The position numbers and the translations under genes were made by a program. 64,000 nt of DNA from Sinelater perroti (lineage: Eukaryota; Arthropoda; Insecta; Coleoptera; Elateridae). Below, one piece after another: positions 49,190-59,870 of this stretch. The stretch is from positions 496,001-560,000 of the forward strand of contig JARFIY010000372.1 of NCBI GenBank assembly GCA_036346155.1, in the 5' to 3' direction. A model generated the notes under the pieces. The model worked only from the letters and a program-made list of their open reading frames with translations. It was not told the origin of the DNA and ran no database searches. Numbering within the stretch: the stretch's first letter is position 1; every line of letters begins with the position of its first letter.

Positions 49190-49900
49190 CCATTAGCTAC
49201 AAATGTTACATCGATGATTTTTGGTGACAAATGAAATATAGTTGCCCTCTTTTGCAACCACAGTTTCCCAGCCCTTAAAGAGACCACTGTGCGAACCTTC
49301 TACCGTCTTATTGATTGCTTCAATGACTAGATTCCAATTTTCGTAGCGAATCCCAGATAATGCGAGCTTTCAAATGCGCAAAACAGTTGAAGTCAGAAGG
49401 AGTCGGCAGAGAGGTTACCCAACTTTCACCTATGGCGAAGGCCCGCTTCAATAGCTGAGATTGACGGTTGTACCAAAGGAGGTTATCATGACATATGCGA
49501 TTCGAGTTTGCCTTTCCTCTTCTGTCAAATTGTGAGGGACAAGTTTTCCAAATTTTTAACCAGATAGATTCTCAGTCAAAATTCTTTAAAGTTTAATTTT
49601 GGGAACATCAATGTGTACGACCGGCTCGGCAACTAACCATGATGTTACGGCCAAACACGCTTTGATTCGCTTCAATCTTTCGCCTTTGGCAGGAGCCACG
49701 TGATAAGCCCCTCCTCTGGTCTGTTCAATTACAGTACGCCTTTTGTTGGTCACACATTTCTTCACGCTATGATCAAAGAATGCCCTAGGTAGCATACTTT
49801 TTTGCATTAAATCATGAATGTGTCCTGATGACCATGGATTATGCGTCACCGAATATATCAATAAATTTTTGTCAAAACTACCAGACATTTTGATCATTTC
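49190..49900 (-). mobile_element. Decayed DNA-transposon-like fragment, family uncertain
   Basis: A 103-codon minus-strand frame (49897-49586) begins MIKMSGSFDKNLL and includes CVTNKRRTVIEQTRGGAY and HVAPAKGERLKRIKACLAV. In other frames just downstream are LVPHNLTEEERQTRIAYVMI and LLWYNRQSQLLKRAFAIGES with WV. The latter resembles the mariner stretch VPHELTE...LLxW...FLxRIVTGDEKWV. The first part I do not recognise. Confidence 0.42.
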
Positions 49901-50429
49901 GATTGTGTTTACTTGCTAACAGATGTGATCCCACATGCCAACTTTCAATCTTAGATTGAAATGCGTTAATATATATCATTATTTGATACTATCAAAGGAT
50001 AGGGAAATATAGGGGATAAGAACATGTATTTGCCTTTGCTTGAAAAATCAAATGTTTAACTGAAACGACACTACAGACAAAATTGAAGACTATCAAATCA
50101 AATTGCCATTGTCTGATCAACTGGGAGTATGTTTTTTTGGAGTGAAGAGTTTTAATTATATTACCTTTGCTAATTGCTTTCTAAAGAACGTACGAACATA
50201 TGAAGTATGTCAGTTATATTTCCTACGTTTTCGTTGTCCTGTATTCTTACTTGTTTCGTAATGACGAAGAGAAAACCATAGTTTGACATCACACCTAAAG
50301 GGAAAACGCCGCATTGGCATTCGCCGCAGTCCAGAAACATAATTATGCGTGCTGCTCTAAACGAGCTGAATGGCTTCATTAGCTCTGCTTTAGAACAGGA
50401 CGTGTGGAGAATGCACAAAAGTTAAAAAT

Positions 50430-50850
50430 AGGCGGCGTGCTTTTGAATGGAGCGGAAATGCAACGTCTATGGTTGGGAAATACACGCTGCGAACCACCAG
50501 CACATGGATCGTGCACCGAGCACGCCGCGCTAAATTACAGGACGGACGTGCGTCGCTACCTTCGCCTGGGATTGTTTAACCAAATCTGACATGAAAGGCT
50601 CGCCCTTGAACTTGGAATAAACATGTGATCATTGCGAACCTCCCACTTTGTTATTATGCAATCAGCTGACGTCTCGCAAACGGTCGGTGACGTCAAGCGT
50701 TTCCCACAAGCCACACTTCACGTGTACCGGGGGTGCACCTCCACCTATCCTCCCCCACCTCCGCTTCGCCGCGCGCTCGATCCCGTCCCCAGCCGGGGGT
50801 TGAGAGCCGAGTTTTTAGTTCATCGACCCCTTTCCCTATGACCTGAATCC
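50430..50850 (+). promoter_or_regulatory. GC-rich island within osa intron 1
   Basis: An isolated 0.4-kb patch much richer in G+C and CpG than the flanking intron. It includes two TGACGTC cores (near 50669 and 50687), CACGTG (near 50718) and a CCTCCCCCACCTCCGCTTCG run. No coding frame with family similarity. A regulatory element or alternative osa promoter is possible but only inferred. Confidence 0.3.
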
Positions 50851-51479
50851 AGAAATCGGTTCTTTGCCTCAAATGGAGATTTGTTGGGGTTTTGCAGGCT
50901 CATTCCGCTGCGTTGCAAATCGATGGGGCCGCCTCTTGTTTTACTTATTTGTCCATCTCTATACATTGCCTCGGGCCATTTGGTGTAGCTGCACGAACGG
51001 CGGAATAAGCATTTGATCTCTTACTGTTTCATTGTGTTGCTTAACCACCTCAATTTAACGAACGAGGAATAAAAAGGCATCGCTTGAAAAATAGCTCGTC
51101 TGGTCAACTTGTCAATATGTGCAATTATTTATATATGACGTCATTCGGTCATAAACAACTTCACGTGCTCCATTCTTGGCACTTAAGCGTTATTTGCCTC
51201 AACCCGTTTCTTCTTATTTTTTATCCAATCTAAAGCTGAAATTATTCTACGAGGTAGAGCTTTATTGACATCTATTTGAAGAATAATACTTTGTTATTAA
51301 AAACATCAAATGAATATCGCCGAGGTTCTTCGACTGAATCAAAATATGTTCTTTGTTCGACGTGAGATACTGCCGCCCTTATATTCTCTTTTAAATGGAA
51401 CTCGTCAGATTCGAGGAAAAGGATGTAATGAAAATTTCAAAGGAACTTAACATAAAACTTGAGTAACCATATAAACCAA

Positions 51480-51950
51480 CTAGAAAACTAAATATTTAGG
51501 ACTATAATAAATAGCAAAGGTAATATAGAACCGGAAGTGTAGCCCCATTGTATAATGCTATAAAGGGTGTCTTTCTAAGAGAGGTGTCAAAACTAACAAA
51601 GATTAAAATATGTCAGCGTGCATACAACAACAGCTAAACAAAAATCGGAACTACTAGCATTCGAAATGAAGTAACAAAAACAACCGATTTAGAAAAAGAT
51701 CATTGAAAATGAAACCGCTAATTACCGATATAGAGAGCGCTCAAATACACTGCTTTGGCTAGCTACTGAGAATGAAGCAGGCAGAATGGCAAAGGAAATA
51801 TTGCAGAAACGTACAGATGATAAAATAAATAGGGGAAGAACAAAAAGTACATGGAATAAGAAAGAAAAATAACCTGGTCACGAGCAAATATGCAACTGAA
51901 ACCATTGCATGGGATAATAGTGTATTCTCTTCTATCATCTGACGAATAAT
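51480..51950 (+). mobile_element. Second copy of the LINE C-terminal part, without the SINE
   Basis: AAATATTTAGGACTATAATA through GAACCGGAAGTGTAGCCCCA is the counterpart of the LINE sequence flanking the SINE at 46.7 kb, but uninterrupted. Downstream, KSELLAFEMK and RSNTLLWLATENEAGRMAKE correspond to the C-terminal block, with stops. Confidence 0.7.
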
Positions 51951-51974
51951 ACTTAGTTACTGAAGACATCAAAA

Positions 51975-52735
51975 TAATATCGAAGTTCTTCGGCTAAATC
52001 AAACGTCGTGAGATACCACCCTTTGTGCGAAATGAAAGGCCGAATTAGAAAAGGAGATTTAGAAGAGCCTTGAAAGTGCAACCGCTTATTATTGATATAA
52101 AGAAAGCTCAAATGCGCTGCTTCCGCCACCTGGTGAGAATGAAGAAGACATAATCGTAAAAAACATAGAAGATGGGTACAGCTCATAAATGAACTGGGGA
52201 AGATCAAGAAGTACATAGAATAAGGAAATGGAAGAGATTTATCTGGACGAGAGCATATGAATACGCAGCTCAAATCTTTCTACGGGGTAGTGGTTTATTG
52301 GCACCTATTATTTGCACACCAAATTAATATCGAAGTTCTTCGGCTAAATCAAACGTCGTGAGATACCACCCTTTGTGCGAAATGAAAGGCCGAATTAGAA
52401 AAGGAGATTTAGAAGAGCCTTGAAAGTGCAACCGCTTATTATTGATATAAAGAAAGCTCAAATGCGCTGCTTCCGCCACCTGGCGAGAATGAAGAAGACA
52501 TAATCGTAAAAAACATAGAAGATGGGTACAGCTCATAAATGAACTGGGGAAGATCAAGAAGTACATAGAATAAGGAAATGGAAGAGATTTATCTGGACGA
52601 GAGCATATGAATACGCAGCTCAAATCTTTCTACGGGGTAGTGGTTTATTGGCACCTATTATTTGCACACCAAATTAATATCGAAGTTCTTCGACTAAATC
52701 AAACATCGCGAGATACCGCCCTTTGTGCGAAATTT
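51975..52735 (+). repeat. 350-bp tandem duplication of LINE-tail sequence
   Basis: Unit 1 (about 51975-52324) and unit 2 (about 52325-52674) are almost identical; I saw one substitution in the middle (CACCTGGTGAGA versus CACCTGGCGAGA). The start of a third, more diverged unit follows to about 52735. Each unit contains the LINE C-terminal block (plus strand, with frame shifts: VQPLIIDIKKAQMRCFRHLV) followed by AAATCTTTCTACGGGGTAGT and GCACCTATTATTTGCACACC. A diverged flank of the same kind also lies at about 51240-51390. Confidence 0.9.
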
Positions 52736-53215
52736 CAATACGGAAATTTGTTACAATTTTTATTTTCTTTCAAAGCGACTAAGGGTGTTGTTTATACCTC
52801 AAATATACCTATTTAACAGCACTACATCATTATAATATTCATACAGTTTTGAAGATGCAGAAAAGACAGTGAACGACAAAATTATGAAGGATAAATTAGA
52901 AAATGTCGAGAACCCGAAAAAGTGTGATCAACTGGATGAGTGCATAAAGGAAATACAAAATTGTATTGAAATATTGGGGAGACAATGGACACGGTCAAAC
53001 ACTGAAAGATGAAAAATGGAGATACCTATGTACCTCGAACATAGTACGGTATAATAAGGCAAGCGAAACAAATCATGAGTTACATTAAAAATTATAGGGA
53101 ACTGATATGATCAGAACGTCACACATAATTTAATACAAAATAAAAGCATCTGAAAAGGTAATTAAGAAGAAATATGACAAAACAGCTAAATATAGCAAAT
53201 ACAAATAAGATAACT
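52736..53215. other. Osa intron segment, nothing recognised
   Basis: AT-rich, no motif read. Confidence 0.3.
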
Positions 53216-53219
53216 GTGT

Positions 53220-53860
53220 TTTGCTCAGTTTAGCCTTGATTAGCTGTAGTATTTTATCTATCACGATCACAAATAGCAGTAGGCTTAAACTGCCCCCCTC
53301 GCTTTATCCCTCTTTTCGTCTCAAATCATCTCCTCTGATATTTGTAATTTACTCAACACTTTAATACTGGTGCTTTTTATTATTCGTGCAAGTTGTTTTG
53401 GTACTTCTAATTCGGCTAGGGTGTTCTGCAGTGCTTGTCTGTTCACCGTGTCGAATGCCGCTTTTAGGTTGATGAAGGTTATATACAGCTCTGTTCCCTC
53501 TTCTATTGTCGTATGCATTAGGGTTCTTAGTTTGCTCTTCCTCTAGCTTGTGTTCTACGTAACCCCTTAGTCTTTTCTCTAGGATTCGTGTGTATAGTTT
53601 TGTGTAATTTGAGCAAGGCAAATAGCTCCTCTATAATTCTCGCATTTTGATGTTTTATCTTTTTTGTATATTGGGATAATTAAATTAGTTTCCCAATGTT
53701 TAGAAATGTTTTCCTAGTTTCAGGCTTCTTTGAGTAAATTCCAAAACCATTCCTTCCTTTCATCTCATCTTCTCCGCTTGCTTGTTCTTTTATTATTTCT
53801 TGGATTTCTTTTGTATCTTTATTCTCCTCTCTTTCTTCCTCAACTGCATCTCCAAATTTT
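53220..53860 (-). mobile_element. Another non-LTR retrotransposon RT fragment
   Basis: The minus strand reads NLIIPIYKKDKTSKCENYRG (53690-53630), LYTRILEKRLRGYVEHKLEE (53590-53530), then after a frameshift ELYITFINLKAAFDTVNRQA (53490-53430; RT motif A region), LAELEVPKQLARIIKS, and GGSLSLLLFVIVIDKIL (53310-53250; motif B). Order and spacing fit a LINE RT. It is frameshifted and lacks endonuclease and YADD parts. It lies opposite in strand to the LINE copies at 45.8 and 51.5 kb. Confidence 0.82.
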
Positions 53861-54369
53861 CCCCATAGAACTATTATGATTTATATAAAATTATCAAAGC
53901 TATATGATTGTGGGAGAAGATAAAAGAAAACATGATGGAAGTAAAGATAAAAGTTTGAACTATGTTCAACATTGTCAGATTTGTAATAAACAGGAATAAA
54001 AAAGGGCATGACAATAAAACTCGAACGGATAGTTAGGCTAGTGAATATAAAAGTTTGAGACTGTGGAATATCATTTATGCTGGAAAAGAAAATGTTACTT
54101 AATAATATTTAGTAATAACATTTAATAGTCCGAACTGTAAATAATCTGGCTATACCCTACTACATAGATTATAGAAGTATAGAAAACATTCTTTCGTGGA
54201 AAGTTGAACTGAGAACTCGCCACTTTTTCTAATGAAAATTAATATTTTACAATATTGTCGTGTTATTAACAATTTCATTGGTTTTTATAACTTTCAGCTA
54301 AATATAGAAGCATTTTCCCTCAGTTCATTCTAAATATTTACATCTACATTAGTAAATATGGAGTTTCTT

Positions 54370-54530
54370 GGAAAATTGAGCAATTTGCTGCAGAATCTTA
54401 TACTTTCTGAATAAATTTATGATAATGCGTGTTTATCTCGTACACGCGTTTTCGAATGGTTAAAAAAATTGAGGAATGAAAGGTAGAATGCTGAAAAAGA
54501 TCGCTCCCCGAGGATTAGACATTATTAACA
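54370..54530 (+). mobile_element. Mariner transposase N-terminal fragment
   Basis: The plus strand reads EFLGKLSNLLQNLILSE, then IYDNACLSRTRVFEWLKKLR and NAEKDRSPRG, matching the N-terminal DNA-binding domain of mariners (FCVKLGKTATETFEML-x-x-x-YGE...LSRTQVFEWHKRFKEGREEVEDD-x-R-x-GRP). Stops interrupt it and it fades after 54530. Confidence 0.65.
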
Positions 54531-54826
54531 TATTTTAAACCCAATTTTCGAAAACATATTCTTATTGATCGAGTGCCTGAAGGTTGGGTTACTATTTGAA
54601 GATTTTTGAATATTCTTTTTGAAAAAGGCAAGCCCGAAATTCAGCAAGCATTTTTTGACAAAGATTATGTCTATATTCTTATTGGGACATCAACTCTATT
54701 CATCGAATCTAACTTCCTAATAGCTAGTATTAATATATAATATATAAAAATTAAATATAGTATTGTGAATCGAAAGAGATGACAATACTACCTACTTCTC
54801 ACCCCACATATATGCCTATTAATTTA

Positions 54827-55473
54827 GGGGGAATATCACCTTGTAAATTTTTTTTGCATTTTTTCTGGCTTAAAAGGTCCCTTACTATCAAAAAATAATG
54901 TGTTAATGTCTTTATGTGGGGGAAAATATTTTAAGTGGCCTAAAAGTGCTATTTTCCGAGTAATGTTTTTGTGCCGATTTTACGGTACTTGAAACTTTAA
55001 ACGCATTTTTCTCAAAACCGTGATTTAAAAATCGAGCGGAAACGTAGCGCCTACAGTTTTCATCCGCTTGACTTCAAATTTTAACTTCTTGAAAACATTT
55101 TCTAGAAAAGTACGTAGGATTTTTTCGATATTTTAAAAATTAACGATTTTATGTCGATTTTCGGTCGATTTCTCAAAAATCCTACGTACTTTTCTAGTTT
55201 TTTATATCTGATTTCAAAATTTTCCTGACCCATTGTTCTAGGTTCAAAATTGCGACCTGTGTCTTTCCGCCTGTGGAAGCCTTCAAAAAAAAGATGTTTT
55301 TTTCGTCAGCCAGTGCGCCGCCATTTTGTTTTTATATAACTAATAAAAAAAATTTATACTTTAAGACATAACATCATGTGCTGAAACCCATTTGTAAAAA
55401 TATTGGTTTGTGTTTTCAAAATAAACTGTCAAAAATGACCCTTGTTTTTAGCCTCACAAGGTGATATTCCCCC
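54827..55473. mobile_element. TTAA-flanked terminal-inverted-repeat element, non-coding
   Basis: GGGGGAATATCACCTTGT at 54827-54844 is repeated exactly in inverse at 55456-55473. The outer flanks are TTTA (54823-54826) and TTAA (55474-55477), suggesting a TTAA target, one side mutated. Length 647 bp, no transposase. TTAA target sites are typical of piggyBac-type elements; the family assignment is inference. An internal hairpin is described separately. Confidence 0.68.
55102..55197. repeat. Perfect 23-bp inverted repeat with 50-nt loop
   Basis: The arm at 55102-55124 (begins CTAGAAAAGTACGTAGGAT, ends TTTT) is exactly complementary to 55175-55197. The loop is AT-rich. It lies inside the TTAA-flanked element. 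Confidence 0.9.
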
Positions 55474-55477
55474 TTAA

Positions 55478-56340
55478 GGGAAAATACCACGGTGACTGGC
55501 CATTTTCGAGTGCCTACTTTGTCATTTTTTTTTGAGAATGGAGTAAAGTATAGAGGAAAAAAAACTTTTATGCTGTATTAGACATATATTGAAGCGTATA
55601 ACAAAAATTTTGTCAAAAAAAATGGCGGTGCACGAGTCGCTGAGCACAACTGGTTTTCACCCAAGCCTCTCCGCGGCACGCAGTAGAACTGTCGTATACT
55701 TGATCCAGGAATAAAAAATAAAATATTTTCGTTAAATATATTAATTTTAGCAGCGAAGCATCAAAAGAAATTTAAAACAATCCAAAAACAAAAAATTAGA
55801 GACATGTTTGAAGAGAGATTTTCGACCGTAATTTTCGTATAAAAAGCGATATATTTTTTTACAATTCTCAATCAATCGAAAAAAGCTCAGGTACTTCTCT
55901 TCGAAATCAATCTAAGAGTTACAGTCAAAATTTCAATTCGATCAGCAAAATGAGTTATGCTGCGTGCCGATTTCAAAAACATGGTTTTGAGGAAAACGAG
56001 TTTAAAGTTTTTGGTAGCAATAACTTGTTAATAACTTTTGATTTTTTTTCGTAATACAACGCACGTATCGGTAGAAAATAGAACTTATTTCGATCGGTAA
56101 CTCTTTCCCCAAAGATAATAAATTCAAACGAGTCGAAAACTACCGCGTGTACCAGCGTCACATTTTTTGAAGGTGTTTTCAAAAGATCGATTTTTTTTTT
56201 AATTTTACTCTTTATTTCTAGAAATAACAGTAGGTAATTAAGTAAATTGATATAAATCGAACAGAAAAATATAATACTATTTATATAATTCAAGTTTACG
56301 ATTCGAATTTTGCTACAGACGTAACAGGATAAGAACGTGC
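55478..56340. other. Possible second element end abutting the TTAA site
   Basis: GGGAAAATACCACGGTGACT follows TTAA at once and resembles a diverged end of the neighbouring element in inverse orientation. No matching inverse end was found further right, so the extent is unknown. The rest is AT-rich with no gene read. Confidence 0.3.
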
Positions 56341-57299
56341 ATTATTGGTTGCAGCTTTTTGTCTACCTTTTATTAGTATTGCTTTCCTTTTCCCATTAGG
56401 AGTGTATAGCTCTTAATACTATTGCGTCACTAGGTAATTTTCTTCTTTGGAAATGATTTTTTCAGAAGAATTTAAAAATACGTATCTTTTATTTTTTAAA
56501 ACCATATCTAATGCAGAAATTTCATGTTTTAAGTGTAATAGTCAATTGCAATAAGAAAATGCACAGAGTTAAAAGCTTTCGTTTTGATATATAGCTGGCC
56601 AACATTTTCGGAAGAAATCACGGACGAAACGCAAAGTTTCCAAACTCCAACTTTATAGTCGGACCTCTTACACCCTTAACCAAATACATTAAAAGAATTG
56701 TTTATTTTTAGCGTACCTCAATATAAATTAATAAAGCGTGGTCAGCAACCATTTGGTGTGATGTCTATTATTCATTTTACTTAATTAAATTTTAGACCTT
56801 TGTAAAACCAAGCTCTATATGATAGTGCAGGAAGATTGCATATAGGTACCTGGGGTATATTAGTTTCGGAGACGGGAGTCGCTTCAATAGTTTGGCTTTG
56901 CTTAATTAGCATTTTCCGGCAGAGTTAATTAAGGATTAACACTGCAGCACGCTTTGGTTGTCAGCGTAGACGTCGCTACCTATTTGCGAGCACTGCACAA
57001 ATATAGTCTGAATATTGATGCGGTCTGTGAAGTGGTACGCGCGTAGGCATCATATACGGCGGATAAATATGAATTACAATTTAACTAAACAAATTACGTA
57101 TCCATGCAAACTTACCTGTTTGAACAGGTCCAGACTGTTAGAGGATGATCAAAATTCTTCCAGTTGAACTGCTTTCCAAATAAAATCTTATTGCGCTCTC
57201 AATACAACGTACAATATAAAATATCTAGAAAAAACATCTCTTCTCCATCAAAGATAAGCTTTTTGATTTTGTAAATGTCTTGGCAGCTACCGTGCACGC

Positions 57300-57730
57300 A
57301 CGTAACCATGATCATTCGATTGAAGACCTATGGACTTCTTTTTCACCGGACTCCTGCCGGTTTTGATGCGACAGGATTATTAAAACAAATATATGGTATT
57401 TTGAACTTTAGGTCTATGGCGAAAATTTTAGTTCATATTTTGGCCATTTTCAGTATCGAATCGAGATTACGTTCGAAGAACTACTTTGGTCACTCAATCA
57501 TGTTTTCCCCAAATCATCCTCACAATCGCTTAGATCACGTCAGTATGTGATCTATGGACTTTCAGTAACCCATTTGAAAATATTGGCGAAATATTGGGTC
57601 AAAATTAAAACTTTCGCGGCAGGCCTAATGTGAAAAATCAGTATTTTTATTTTTTGTAATAATTCGGTTTCAAAATTAGTAAGTGTTCGACCAAAAATCA
57701 CCCTATCGAATGACCATGGCCAATTTACTA
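57300..57730. repeat. Imperfect inverted repeat (foldback-like), about 430 bp
   Basis: Plus-strand ACCATGATCATTCGATTG (57305) and onward aligns, with gaps, to the inverse of the right side ending ATAGGTGATT-like sequence: CCATGGTCATTCGATAGGG on the minus strand at 57717. Further matching stretches are AGGATTATTAAAACAAATAT against GAATTATTACAAAAAATAAA, and CGAAAATTTTAGTTC against CGAAAGTTTTAATTT. The opposing ORFs seen here follow from this symmetry. Confidence 0.5.
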
Positions 57731-58710
57731 TTGAACCAACAGCTTTTCTTTTAAAAAAATTGCGTGACAATTTTGAAATTGTGCTATTTTTCATTATTCA
57801 CATTATACTTAATTTAATGTGATTCGTGCCCTTTTCAATGCATAACTGAGGATAAATTTCATGCATAAAACAGCGTTATGTTATATTTGCAAAGAAGATT
57901 ATTGCTCAATTTCCCCCATTTTATATGACCGTCATTGATCATCATTCCGTCGTAATATACACTCACACCATGAGATGCGAAATGTAGCATAGTAGTTGAA
58001 ACTGAAGCTACCAAGCAATGCTAACCAATCTTTAGAAAAGAAAATTGAGCAACAAGTCTAATGTTTCTTAAAAGTAAGATCTTTCAACTAGACCTAACTT
58101 TACGCAATTTTATGGTGAACCCGCGAAAAATGTAATATAGATGTCCAATTTTACAAGATGAGAGATGCTGGAAAATTCGAGTAACTTCTTGAAGAGTTGT
58201 ACGGGTTCGCCAAAATCTGCGTGAAGTGTCAAAAGGAATAAATAATTTACTTCATAGCTAAGAGTTTGGAATATCGGGGATTATTAATTGTATAAGCAAA
58301 AAATATTTTAAGTCACTGAACGTGAAATGGAGTGATCCCTCTTCAACAGGAATGAAAATAAAGATAATTATTTTCATGGACCTTTAATAATTTAATACAG
58401 CGACATTACTAAATTATTTTATAGTTTTACTCTTCATATCGGATATTAAATACGCATATCATTATTTTTACGAACAAACTGATGATTAGAAAACATGAAA
58501 ATCAGCCACATTTGAACATGCCAAATGTAATATCGAGCCATGACACCGCATCAGCAATTCCGAGCGACTTTCGTATTTTAAATACCTAAAATTGTTCAGC
58601 GGCGTTACCTATTCCCCTATTGAAAAAAAATTCCAAAACTACTAAAAAGGAACAATACATTGAAATGTCAAGTTAGAAAAGTGTTCTATTTAAAAAAAAT
58701 TCTTTCAAGC

Positions 58711-58870
58711 AACTCACCGTTTTACTTTAGCCATTGTTGTATTCAGTTGTGGTACTGGAATTCTTCACTATTTGCGGATTTCTGGAGTCTTGCAAACACG
58801 TCTGCACGTCGCCGCTGGCGAAGATGATCTGACCGGCGGCCACTCGTACTGCTACGTTTAATGTTTGGCG
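58711..58870 (-). other. Candidate first exon on minus strand (start codon plus splice donor)
   Basis: On the minus strand an ATG at 58734-58732 opens MAKVK plus a split Arg codon, directly followed by a consensus donor (ACG|GTGAGTT, donor at about 58717). Upstream for about 130 bp the sequence is GC-richer than its surroundings (CGCCAGCGGCGACGTGCAGA), as a 5' UTR might be, with a possible initiator (GGTCAGATC) near 58830. No second exon could be recognised downstream, and I know no family from five residues. It could be a small gene nested in the osa intron or chance. Confidence 0.25.
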
Positions 58871-59499
58871 CGAAGAACTACCTGAAAATTGCAGTGATTT
58901 TTGTACGCATGGTAACTACACAATTATCTCTGTCTTTCAAAATATGACCTCAACGCATGCGTGGTTTGGAGTGGTGACGTAAATGCAATCAGGAAACGTT
59001 TATTAACGTGCACAAATGAATACAGCGAGGTCTATTCTGCTATAGCACAAAGACCTAAAAGACGTTTTAAGATACAGACCGCGGCTCACGTATGGCCGCA
59101 AGCAATTTTTCTGCAGAAGAACATTCTCAAAACTAAACTTCTAACAAAATAAACTACAATTGTCGTAAAAAAATATACGTATTTTATTTCCTCTTCATCT
59201 GCGACAACGGTGTGACCGCACGGGGTCGCTGAAGATATGTAATTAATCTTAAACTGCCTTTTGAGTATTTAATGTTCACAATGCAGCAGAGTGGTGCATG
59301 AAGTACAAAGTTTTAAATTGGAAAAAGCTACGAGAAAAGGTGTTAAGGTACATCAAAAAAGAAATATTCTTGTTTTTAAAAAGAAGGTTTAAGTAATCTG
59401 ATAATAGGTAGAAAATAAACAAAAGTAAAGAAGTAGGGAGAAATCTTTGCTTCAAGTTTAACCCGAAGAGCCTTGTGAAATTCCGTCTATTGCATATAG

Positions 59500-59870
59500 T
59501 TCGTAGCAATGCTTGCCACAAAGGATTTTACGACGATTTCCTGGGCTAAAACGCAACTCAACTTTGCTAGGGTTTCTACAGATAAGATCGAAAAAACTCA
59601 ATTTAGATGGGCCGGGCTGGTTAGTATTTTATTACCACGACTTTGGAAGAGAACCGCGCATATTATCAAGGAAACCATTGGACGGTAGATTCGTTAAAAA
59701 TGGGGGTGGTAATTGAGTATTCTGTCAAGACCAATACTTTTTTGTCAGGACAAGCAACGTCTGACTCACCGAGAAATTTAAAACAATGGTTATTCGTACA
59801 AGATAAATTTTTGGCGGGTGAGTACGTTTTCTAAAAAAAGTAAGCGCCAATTGATATTCAAGAACATCAA
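59500..59870 (+). mobile_element. Tc1/Tc3-like transposase relic
   Basis: The plus strand reads RFPGLKRNSTLLGFLQIRSK then KLNLDGPGWLVFYYHDFGRE and PRILSRKP, matching KKFNLDGPDG-x-x-YYWHDLRKE-x-R-x-LSRR of Tc3-like transposases. After frame shifts, VIEYSVKTNTFLSGQATSDS (59705-59765) corresponds to the following block. The DE-catalytic region further on is not readable. Ends not found. Confidence 0.7.

Noticed and set aside
51763..52623. Three related minus-strand ORFs of 69-106 codons
   Set aside because: They are antisense to the LINE tail; two are the same ORF repeated because of the 350-bp tandem duplication.
57275..57794. 91-codon plus and 80-codon minus ORFs as genes
   Set aside because: They lie in an imperfect inverted repeat and show no family features.
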